A DNA stretch of 64,000 nucleotides from Minwuia thermotolerans. Lineage in GTDB: Bacteria; Pseudomonadota; Alphaproteobacteria; Minwuiales; Minwuiaceae. The DNA lies in assembly GCA_021604565.1 (NCBI GenBank), contig BQJF01000013.1:1-64000 (forward strand), in the 5' to 3' direction. This document shows positions 57,530 to 64,000 of this stretch, piece by piece. The first letter of the stretch is position 1. Each line of letters starts with the position of its first letter. The notes beneath the pieces are model-generated. The model had not been told where the DNA came from. It ran no database searches and worked only from the letters and a program-made list of their open reading frames with translations. A program made the position numbers and the translations under genes.

Positions 57530-59292
57530 CACTACTGCTTGCCGCCTTCGCCGCGACCACTCCGTCGCTGGCGGAGCCAACACACGCGATCTCCATGCAC
57601 GACCAGCCGAAGTATCCGAAGGGGTTCAGTCACTTCGGCTACGTCGATCCGACCGCACCCAAGGGGGGAACGCTGCGGCTGGCCGCGACGCAGGGGACCT
57701 TCGACAGTCTGAACCCCTTCATCTTCAAGGGACAGGCGGCGGAGGGCTGGCGCCTGGTGTTCGAGGCACTGACCAAGCGCTCCCAGGACGAGCCCTTCTC
57801 GCTCTACGGTCTGGTGGCGGAGTCCATCGACATGGATCCGTCTCGGCGCAGCATTGCCTTCACGTTGCACCCGGATGCCCGCTTTGCCGACGGGGAGCCG
57901 ATTACGGCGGAGGTGCTGCTGTGGTCGTGGCAGACCCTGCGCGACAAGGGGCGGCCCAATCACCGGCTCTATTATCGGCAGGTGGCGCGGACGGCGGTGG
58001 ATGGCCGCACGGTCACCTTTCACCTGGGCAGTGGAGAGAACCGCGAACTGCCCCTGCTGATGGCCTTCATGCCGATCCTGCCGAAGCACTGGTTCGAGGC
58101 GAATGGCTTCGAGCGGACGACCCTCGATGCCATTCCCGGCAGCGGCCCCTATCGCGTGGCGGAACTGGAGCAAGGGCGCACGATCACCTATGCCCGGCGC
58201 GCGGACTACTGGGGGCGTGATCTGGCGGTCAATCGCGGCGACAACAATTTCGACCGCATCACCTATGAGTTCTTTCGTGACCAGACCGCACGGTTCGAGG
58301 CGCTGAAGGGCGGACTGTATGACGTCCGTTTCGAGCTCGATCCGGCACTGTGGGCGGAGGGGTATGACTTTCCCGCCGTGCGCGACGGCGAACTGAAGAA
58401 GCTGGAACTGCCGCTGGAACGGCCCGTCGGCATGCGCGGACTGGTCTTCAACAGCCGCAGGGCACTGTTCGCCGACATCAGGGTGCGCAAGGCGCTGGGG
58501 CTGGCCTTCGACTTCGACTGGATCAACCGGAACCTGTTTCACGGCTCCTACGCGCGCAACGTCAGTTACTTCCAGAACAGCGATCTGGCCGCCAAAGGGG
58601 CGCCGTCAGAGGCGGAACAGGCGCTGCTGAAACCATTTGCCGGGCAGATACAGGCGGCGGTCTTCGGCCCGGCGGTTGCCCCACCGGATGCCGAGGGCCG
58701 AAACGGTCTGCGCCGTAACCTGCGCAAAGCCCAGAAACTGCTGGCGGAAGCAGGATGGACGGTCGGCAAGGATCAGGTGCTGCGCAATGCGGAAGGTGCC
58801 GCCTTCGCGTTCGAGATCCTGTTGCATGATCCGACCGACGAGAAGGTGGCGCTGAACTTCGCACGGGGGCTGAAACGGCTGGGGATCGAGGCCACGGCAC
58901 GGACGGTCGACCCCTCCCAGTACGAACGACGCCGCCAGAGCTTCGACTACGACATGATCGTCAACCACTGGTACCAGTCGCTCAGCCCGGGGTCGGAGCA
59001 ATGGTACTACTGGGGGCAGGCAGCGGCGGACCAGCCCGGCAGCCGCAACTATGCCGGCGTCAGCCTGCCCGCCGTCGATGCCATGGTGGGCGCGCTGACC
59101 GCCGCGACAAGCCGGGGTGAGTTGCAGACCGCGGCCCGGGCACTGGATCGTGTGCTGCGGGCGAGCCATCTGGTGGTGCCGCTCTACTGGCAACCGACAA
59201 CGCGCATGGCCGTCAGTGCCGCCCTGCGCCGCCCTCCGGTGGTTCCTGTCTATGGTCCGCTGCTGACAAGCTGGTGGCGGGAGCAGGAATGA
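57517..59292 (+). CDS. Extracellular solute-binding protein, family 5 (YejA-like)
   Basis: A roughly 590-residue periplasmic binding protein of the oligopeptide/microcin-C type. The signal peptide region LGFLTLLLAAFAATTPSLA is followed by GFSHFGYVDPTAPKGGTL and the family-5 core (FEALTKRSQDEPF, TYEFFRDQTARFEALKGG, LGLAFDFDWINRNLF). The start is unclear: no ATG, GTG or TTG occurs in frame between about 57304 and the signal peptide, leaving CTG 57517 or 57526, the latter overlapping the smORF stop as CTGA. Permease genes (yejBEF) are absent. The stop overlaps yjbQ (ATGA). Confidence 0.85.
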   Translation: MGFLTLLLAAFAATTPSLAEPTHAISMHDQPKYPKGFSHFGYVDPTAPKGGTLRLAATQGTFDSLNPFIFKGQAAEGWRLVFEALTKRSQDEPFSLYGLVAESIDMDPSRRSIAFTLHPDARFADGEPITAEVLLWSWQTLRDKGRPNHRLYYRQVARTAVDGRTVTFHLGSGENRELPLLMAFMPILPKHWFEANGFERTTLDAIPGSGPYRVAELEQGRTITYARRADYWGRDLAVNRGDNNFDRITYEFFRDQTARFEALKGGLYDVRFELDPALWAEGYDFPAVRDGELKKLELPLERPVGMRGLVFNSRRALFADIRVRKALGLAFDFDWINRNLFHGSYARNVSYFQNSDLAAKGAPSEAEQALLKPFAGQIQAAVFGPAVAPPDAEGRNGLRRNLRKAQKLLAEAGWTVGKDQVLRNAEGAAFAFEILLHDPTDEKVALNFARGLKRLGIEATARTVDPSQYERRRQSFDYDMIVNHWYQSLSPGSEQWYYWGQAAADQPGSRNYAGVSLPAVDAMVGALTAATSRGELQTAARALDRVLRASHLVVPLYWQPTTRMAVSAALRRPPVVPVYGPLLTSWWREQE

Positions 59293-59711
59293 TGCGACAG
59301 GCACGGACCGAACTGACCTTCGAGACAGACGGCAGGGGCTTGCAGGAAATCACCCGCATCGTCACTGACTGGTGCCGGGACACCGGGATCGCGGAGGGTC
59401 TGCTGACGGTCTTCATCCGGCATACTTCGGCGTCGCTGACCATTCAGGAAAATGCGGACCGGGATGTCCTGCTCGACCTGAACCGGTTCCTCGACCGGCT
59501 GGTGCCTGACGATACTTCCCTCTACCGGCACGTGGCGGAGGGCGCGGACGACATGCCGGCCCACATCCGCAGCGCCCTCACCGCGACCAGCCTCGGTATT
59601 CCGGTGGCGGACGGTCGGCCCCTTTTCGGCACCTGGCAGGGGCTCTATGTCTGGGAGCATCGGACCCACCCGCATCGCCGTCGGGTCGTCCTGCATCTGA
59701 TCGGGGAATGA
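59289..59711 (+). CDS. YjbQ family protein (UPF0047)
   Basis: A 140-residue compact protein of the YjbQ/UPF0047 family, reported to have weak thiamine-phosphate synthase activity in E. coli and probably a metal-dependent enzyme of unknown substrate. Landmarks are FIRHTSASLTIQENAD and GTWQGLYVWEHRTHPHRR. ATG 59289 overlaps the SBP stop (ATGA) and its own stop overlaps the cyclase start (ATGA). ATG 59292 is an alternative. Its role in this operon is unclear. Confidence 0.85.
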   Translation: MMRQARTELTFETDGRGLQEITRIVTDWCRDTGIAEGLLTVFIRHTSASLTIQENADRDVLLDLNRFLDRLVPDDTSLYRHVAEGADDMPAHIRSALTATSLGIPVADGRPLFGTWQGLYVWEHRTHPHRRRVVLHLIGE

Positions 59712-60880
59712 TGTCCAAGGGAAAGCAGATATCGACCTGGTTGCTCGACCAGGGGCGCATGGCGGAAGACATGGTGACCCTGCTGCGCGGTCTGATCGGG
59801 CAGATGCAGGCGGTGGGGATACCCATCGCGCGCATGACCCTGGGGCAGCGCACCTTGCATCCGGAAATCGCTGCCGTTGGCTATGCCTGGAACGCGGATG
59901 AGGACGAGGTCGAGATCCGCAATGTCGGTCACGAACTGCATCAGACAGTGGACTATCTCGTCAGTCCGGTACGGGTCATCCTGGAGGGTGGGGAGCAGGT
60001 CCGATGTCGCCTGGAGGGCGACGACCCAGACCTGGAGTATGCCTTCCTGGAACGTCTGATGGGGGAGGGGTACACGGATTACCTGGCGCTGCCGGTACCG
60101 CTGACGGACGGCAAGCGCAATCCCATATCCTTCGCCATGCGCCGCGCGGGCGGGTTCACCGACGCGGATGTCGAGGATATTCGGGAGTTCCTGCCGGTCT
60201 TTGGCCTGTTGAGCGAGATCCACAGCGGCCGCAAGCTGGCCAGCAACCTGCTGGACGTCTACCTGGGCCATGGTACGGGCGAACGGGTGCTGGAGGGGGC
60301 GATCCGCAGGGGCTTCGCCCGGCGCATTCCGGCGGCGGTGTTCTTCTGTGATCTGAGGGGCTTCACCGCGATGTCGGAGCGCCTGCCGCGGGACTACATC
60401 ATCCATGTGCTGAATGACTATTTCGGCGCGGTCGGAGATGCGATCAATGCGGCGGGTGGTGAAGTGCTGAAGTTCATCGGCGACGCCGCGCTGGCCATCT
60501 TTCCGGTGGACGAGGCCGACGGCGCCAGGGGGGCGTGCAACCGGGCGCTGGGTGCCGCCCACGCAGCCATTTCCGCACTGGAGAAAGTGAACGAGCGGCG
60601 CAGTTCGGAGGGCAAGCCGGATCTGGTCAGCAGCTTCGGACTGCATGTCGGGGATGTCTTCTACGGCAATATCGGCGCCTCGGGACGGCTCGATTTCACG
60701 GTGATCGGACCTGCCGTGAACCGCGCCGCGCGACTGGAAAAGCTCTCGGCCGACATGGCGGAGCCGATCCTGGTCACCTCAGCCTTCGCGGAGGCCGCCG
60801 ACGGAGAATTCCGTTCCGTCGGCCACCATCCGCTGAAGGGGATCGAGGCTGAAGTGGAAGCCTTCGCGCCGATCCCCTGA
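59708..60880 (+). CDS. Soluble class III adenylate cyclase with N-terminal sensor-like region
   Basis: A 390-residue cytosolic protein. Residues 1-185 form an unrecognised alpha/beta region; the segment RNPISFAMRRAGGFTDADVED resembles the end of GAF-type sensor domains. Residues about 200-385 are a class III cyclase: FFCDLRGFTAMSE (metal Asp), VLKFIGDAALAIF (Lys and second Asp) and VNRAARLE (transition-state Asn/Arg). No membrane helix. ATG 59708 overlaps the yjbQ stop (ATGA). It is the last gene of the operon and is convergent with a thioesterase. Confidence 0.85.
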   Translation: MMSKGKQISTWLLDQGRMAEDMVTLLRGLIGQMQAVGIPIARMTLGQRTLHPEIAAVGYAWNADEDEVEIRNVGHELHQTVDYLVSPVRVILEGGEQVRCRLEGDDPDLEYAFLERLMGEGYTDYLALPVPLTDGKRNPISFAMRRAGGFTDADVEDIREFLPVFGLLSEIHSGRKLASNLLDVYLGHGTGERVLEGAIRRGFARRIPAAVFFCDLRGFTAMSERLPRDYIIHVLNDYFGAVGDAINAAGGEVLKFIGDAALAIFPVDEADGARGACNRALGAAHAAISALEKVNERRSSEGKPDLVSSFGLHVGDVFYGNIGASGRLDFTVIGPAVNRAARLEKLSADMAEPILVTSAFAEAADGEFRSVGHHPLKGIEAEVEAFAPIP

Positions 60881-60887
60881 CCGGCTT

Positions 60888-61310
60888 TCAGGGCTCGACG
60901 ATCAGCGCGTCGATCAGCGGCCAGGTGTCTTCGCGCAGGGGCATCGACTTGCGTGCCTCCAGGTCGAAATGGATGGTCGTGACCTCCAGGGTCGCAGCCA
61001 GCGCGCCGGTCTCCGTGTTGGTCATCCGGTGCATGCCCACCAGCGATGTGCGGCCCCGCCTGACGATACCGCTCTCGATCGCCAGCAGACTGCCGACGAC
61101 CTGTTCCGCCTTGTACTCGATGACGTGTTTCACATCGACGAAGCCCAGCCGCTGCTCCCCCATCTCCGCCCACTTGTAGCCGCAGGCAGACAGCAGGTGG
61201 CCCGCCGCCTGATCGAAGAAGTGGATGTAGTACATGACATTCATGTGGCCCATGTGATCGCAGTGCCACGGATAGATCGTGCCCCGGAACGTCTCGGTCC
61301 ATCCAGCCAT
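60888..61310 (-). CDS. 4-hydroxybenzoyl-CoA-thioesterase-like hot-dog thioesterase
   Basis: A 140-residue single hot-dog domain of the 4HBT family. The catalytic motif CDHMGHMNVMYYIHFFDQA (Asp18) and the conserved HVIEYKAEQVVGSLL segment are visible. ATG 61310 is chosen for GGAGG seven nt upstream. It would hydrolyse a medium-chain acyl-CoA or aromatic thioester. It lies 8 bp from the cyclase operon stop (convergent) and 94 bp from the histidine kinase, which reads the same way; co-transcription with the kinase is not evident. Confidence 0.82.
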   Translation of the reverse strand: MAGWTETFRGTIYPWHCDHMGHMNVMYYIHFFDQAAGHLLSACGYKWAEMGEQRLGFVDVKHVIEYKAEQVVGSLLAIESGIVRRGRTSLVGMHRMTNTETGALAATLEVTTIHFDLEARKSMPLREDTWPLIDALIVEP

Positions 61311-61404
61311 TGTTGGTCCTCCCCTGAAACTGAATCGCAGGGACATTCTGGTTCACGCGTTGAGGCAGGTCACCTGCGGAGCAGCCATGCGTCCTTTCCG
61401 GAGC

Positions 61405-62865
61405 TCAGGCGCTGTCGATCGGCAGCCACGCGGTGGCCGCCAGCCCGCCCTCCGGCCTGTTGGCCAGTGTCAGTTCACCGCCCAGCCTGCGGAACACGTC
61501 TCGCGCCAGGGCCAGGCCCAGCCCCGAGCCACCGGTTTCCCGGTTCCGTGAGGTTTCCAGCCGGTAGAAGGGCTGGAAGACCTTCTCCAGCTCGTTTTCC
61601 GGCAGGCCCGGTCCGTTGTCCGTGACGATCAGGATGGCGCGACCGTCCCGCTTCGACAGGTTCAGCGCGACCTCACCGCCGCCATAGCGCAGCGCATTCT
61701 CGATCAGGTTGCCCACCGCGCGTTTCAGGGCCACGGGTCGACCGTCCATGGGCAGGCGCTCCGGCCCCTCGAATCCGACCTGCCCACCCTGCGCCGCCGC
61801 ATCCTCGGACAGGTCGCGCAGCAATCCGGCCAGATCGATGCGCCGGATAGCCTCGGTCGCCTGATCGCCGCGAATGAAACCGAGCGCCTGGTCCACCATC
61901 TGCTGCATGTCGTCGATATCGCTGACCGCGCGCTGCTGCTGGTCGGGGTCATCGATGAACTCGGCCCGCAGGCGCAGCCGGGTGAGGATCGTCTTCAGGT
62001 CGTGGCTGAGCGCGGCAAGCATCAGCGTCCGGTCGTCGATCAGCCGCTTGATCCGGGTCTGCATCCGGTTGAAGGCCACGGCGGTTTTGCGCAGTTCCCG
62101 CGACCCGCTCTCCGGCAGGGGCGGGGCATCCACGTCCAGACCAAGCCGGTCCGCCGCCTGGGCCAGTTCCCGCAACGGGCGCGTTGCCCGGCGCGCGGCC
62201 CAGATCGCGAAGACGATGATCAGCAGGCAGGTGAAGCCGATCCAGAACGTCCCCCGGACGGCCCAGCGGTAGGCGAGGCGGTCCGTCGAGACAAGGAAGT
62301 GAACCCAGGTACCGTCGTTCAGGGTGGTGGCGAAGATCAGCTTGCGGCGGCTGGGCAGCAGGTCGGGCTCAGGTGGCCCGTCCGGTGGTCGGGTGCGGTC
62401 ATGCTCACCGCGACCGAAACCGGACCTGCCATCGCGATCCCCTGCCTGATCGTGATCGTGGTCCCCATCCCGTGGCGGCACGATCACCAGTGGCCGACCG
62501 CGCAGGGCAGGCAGGTTCCGGTCAACGAAGCGACGGATGCCGCGCTGCATGTCGCCATGAAAATCACTGTCATGGTCTGCGCGGGGCGGCGGTCCGGAGC
62601 GCATGCGCACGCCCAGCGTCGGGCCTGAAATGACCCGCGCCAGTGCCTGTCTCTCTTCCGGTGCGGTGCGGTCGAGCAGGATCACGATCTGCTCCGTCCG
62701 GCGTGCTGTGTGATCCAGCAGACGACGCGCCGTGTCCGCCCGGTCCTTTGCATACCAGCCGATGGTGATGGCCAGCGCGATGGCCAGCAGCAGCATCAGG
62801 ACCAGCGCGAGCCGTCCCGCCACGCCGCCGACATGCAGCCGGTTCAGGAAGCGGTGACGTCGCAT
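61405..62865 (-). CDS. EnvZ-type sensor histidine kinase with His/Asp-rich periplasmic loop
   Basis: A 486-residue kinase. TM1 (about 14-38), a periplasmic sensor (39-205), TM2 (about 206-224), HAMP (225-275), HisKA with His288 in AALSHDLKTILTRLRLR, and HATPase (N box ENALRYG, G1 DNGPGLP, G2 GSGLGLALARD). The H box has Ile where Pro is usual, but the HDxxT phosphatase motif remains. The periplasmic stretch 133-168 is rich in His, Asp, Arg and Gly (GDHDHDQAGDRDGR), like a metal-binding or proton-sensing loop. It overlaps the response-regulator gene by 22 nt, so the two form an operon. Confidence 0.9.
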   Translation of the reverse strand: MRRHRFLNRLHVGGVAGRLALVLMLLLAIALAITIGWYAKDRADTARRLLDHTARRTEQIVILLDRTAPEERQALARVISGPTLGVRMRSGPPPRADHDSDFHGDMQRGIRRFVDRNLPALRGRPLVIVPPRDGDHDHDQAGDRDGRSGFGRGEHDRTRPPDGPPEPDLLPSRRKLIFATTLNDGTWVHFLVSTDRLAYRWAVRGTFWIGFTCLLIIVFAIWAARRATRPLRELAQAADRLGLDVDAPPLPESGSRELRKTAVAFNRMQTRIKRLIDDRTLMLAALSHDLKTILTRLRLRAEFIDDPDQQQRAVSDIDDMQQMVDQALGFIRGDQATEAIRRIDLAGLLRDLSEDAAAQGGQVGFEGPERLPMDGRPVALKRAVGNLIENALRYGGGEVALNLSKRDGRAILIVTDNGPGLPENELEKVFQPFYRLETSRNRETGGSGLGLALARDVFRRLGGELTLANRPEGGLAATAWLPIDSA

Positions 62866-63572
62866 GAGAAGTAATAGCCTCCATGCCGCACGGTCTTGAA
62901 CATGCGCGGGTTCTTGGGGTCCTCACCCAGCTTGCGCCGCAGGCGGCTGAGGGCGACATCGATGGAACGGTCGAACGGGCCGAGTGAGCGGCCGGTGGTC
63001 AGGTCGGCAAGCTGGTCACGGCTGAGGATCTGCTGCGGGCGTTCGGCGAATGCTTCCAGCATGTCGAACTCCCCGGACGTCAGGGTCACCAGCGTGCCCT
63101 CCGGATCGCGCAGTTCCCGCGCGGCGAGGTCGATCTGCCAGCCCTCGAACGTCAGCACACGCGGGCGGTCGCCGCTGCCGCCTTCCTGCTCTGCCGTGTC
63201 ACCGGTCCGGCGCAGCACGGCCCGGATGCGGGCCAGCAGTTCGCGCGGGTTGAAGGGCTTGGGCAGATAGTCGTCCGCGCCCACCTCCAGCCCCACGATC
63301 CTGTCAGCCTCCTCCCCGAGTGCAGTCAGCATGATGATCGGGGTCTTCACGCCGCTGCCGCGCAGGCGACGGCAGATGGCGAGCCCGTCCTCCCCCGGCA
63401 TCATCAGGTCGAGGACCAGCAGGTCGAAGCGACCGGCGGCGAGTCTCTGATCCATCTCCCGCCCGTCGCGGGCCGTGTCGACGCGCAACTCGTGACGCAC
63501 CAGAAACCGCGCCAGCAGGTCGCGGATTTCCCGGTCGTCATCGATGATGAGCAGGTGCGGTGTCCGTTGCAT
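62844..63572 (-). CDS. OmpR-family response regulator
   Basis: A 242-residue regulator. The receiver has Asp11/Asp12, the phosphorylated Asp55 in LLVLDLMMPGEDG, Thr in MLTALGE and Lys in LPKPFNP. The C-terminal winged-helix domain has the SLGPFDRSIDVALSRLRRKLG recognition region. ATG 63572 is chosen because the receiver begins there; the SD sequence (GAGAGG) is unusually close. It overlaps the kinase by 22 nt. Upstream lies a set of phased direct repeats, so autoregulation is likely. It presumably controls the divergent Spy-like gene. Confidence 0.92.
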   Translation of the reverse strand: MQRTPHLLIIDDDREIRDLLARFLVRHELRVDTARDGREMDQRLAAGRFDLLVLDLMMPGEDGLAICRRLRGSGVKTPIIMLTALGEEADRIVGLEVGADDYLPKPFNPRELLARIRAVLRRTGDTAEQEGGSGDRPRVLTFEGWQIDLAARELRDPEGTLVTLTSGEFDMLEAFAERPQQILSRDQLADLTTGRSLGPFDRSIDVALSRLRRKLGEDPKNPRMFKTVRHGGYYFSCDVTAS

Positions 63573-63616
63573 GCCTCTCAATATAAGACCCGGTGGCTCT
63601 GGTCCGGCAGCTTTTC

Positions 63617-63669
63617 GTAACCGCTTGTAACCACCCGGCCCGGCGTTACCGACCGTTACCGAACGTTGC
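63617..63669. promoter_or_regulatory. Phased direct repeats, probable response-regulator binding sites
   Basis: GTAACC occurs at 63617 and 63627, and GTTACC at 63645 and 63655 followed by GTTGC at 63665; all steps within a group are exactly 10 bp, with 18 bp between groups. Two arrays of about one helical turn per repeat are the usual layout for OmpR-type dimers. The array lies between the divergent regulator (start 63572) and the Spy-like gene (start 63769). Confidence 0.65.
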
Positions 63670-63768
63670 TTCCAGCGGGTCGAAGGGCGCGCGTCGATGG
63701 CCCATGTCTGGGGGGCGCCGGGATGACCCGGCAGACAGATCAACGACCTCGGACAAGGAGATGAGGAA

Positions 63769-64000
63769 ATGAACAAGCGTCTCAAGATCATGCTGGTGAG
63801 TGCCGTTGCAGCGGTGGGTGTCACTGCCGGTGCCGCAGCCCTGCATGCCCAGTCCGGTGACGGCTACGGTCACCAGGCTCGCATGGGCGGGCACCACGGC
63901 GGCATGAAATACGTGTGCAGCAATGGTGAGGAGCGTCTGGAGGACGTGATCACCTTCGCCGATATCCGCCTGGGCATCCGCGATGACCAGCAGGCGACCT
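63769..64000 (+). CDS. Spy/LTXXQ-like periplasmic protein, truncated by the window edge
   Basis: The first 77 residues of a longer protein. A signal peptide (MNKRLKIMLVSAVAAVGVTA, then AAALHAQ) precedes a His/Gly-rich segment (GHQARMGGHHGG) and DVITFADIRLGIRDDQQAT, which has the LTxxQ-like pattern of Spy/CpxP-type periplasmic chaperones, whose members protect against envelope or metal stress. ATG 63769 follows AAGGAGATGAGGA. It is divergent from an OmpR/EnvZ-type pair and lies beyond phased repeats, so it is the likely target of that system. Confidence 0.7.
   Translation, partial: MNKRLKIMLVSAVAAVGVTAGAAALHAQSGDGYGHQARMGGHHGGMKYVCSNGEERLEDVITFADIRLGIRDDQQAT

Overview
The window is GC-rich chromosomal DNA from an alphaproteobacterium, most likely of the Rhodospirillales type. 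The evidence is a ChpT-like histidine phosphotransferase, the mdh-sucC-sucD-sucA-sucB-lpd order, the prfA-prmC-DUF4167 order, a four-subunit sarcosine oxidase operon (soxBDAG) and an EI-Ntr (PtsP). I see no rRNA, tRNA, CRISPR array or insertion sequence. Almost every interval is ordinary coding DNA with Shine-Dalgarno (SD) sequences and frequent 1-4 nt stop/start overlaps.

Layout. 0-3.3 kb: glnK-amtB and a second ammonium transporter with a structured leader. 3.3-6 kb: a secreted metallophosphoesterase and a solitary T7-type phage portal (head-tail connector) gene. 6-10.3 kb: an M20 amidohydrolase, a metallo-beta-lactamase-fold hydrolase behind two Crp-type palindromes, an HD-domain protein and an isobutyryl-CoA dehydrogenase-like enzyme. 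10.3-12.5 kb: a base-composition outlier (beta-propeller protein), a SnoaL-like protein and REP-like intergenic repeats. 12.5-17.9 kb: glutaryl-CoA dehydrogenase with RidA, ceramidase with a UbiH-type hydroxylase, a MaoC hydratase with RibF, and a PilZ protein. 17.9-25.6 kb: a GbdR-like regulator divergent from soxBDAG, then a cobalamin riboswitch controlling a CbiM-like permease. 26-30.4 kb: prolyl aminopeptidase, ChpT, nitroreductase, SAF-type oxidoreductase, lipoprotein. 30.6-39.6 kb: TCA-cycle cluster. 39.8-47.4 kb: DnaB-like RecA-fold ATPase, sulfurtransferase, class IV aminotransferase, permease with a divergent LysR regulator, class III cyclase, LysE exporter. 47.4-54.1 kb: DUF4167, prmC, prfA, hisS, ispG and a RodZ-like gene, all on the minus strand. 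54.3-61.3 kb: ptsP, thioesterases, and a tightly packed operon of a 59-residue protein, a solute-binding protein, YjbQ and a second class III cyclase. 61.4-64 kb: an EnvZ/OmpR-type two-component system divergent from a His-rich Spy-like protein that runs off the window, with phased repeats between them.

Two themes recur. Nitrogen status appears as PII/Amt at the start and PtsP near the end. Cyclic-nucleotide signalling appears as two class III cyclases plus a metallo-hydrolase gene preceded by Crp-type palindromes. The least explained items are the smORF/SBP/YjbQ/cyclase operon, the lone portal gene, the small DnaB-like ATPase behind lpd, the leader of the second amt gene, and three genes whose starts do not look normal (sucA, the LysR gene and the SBP gene).
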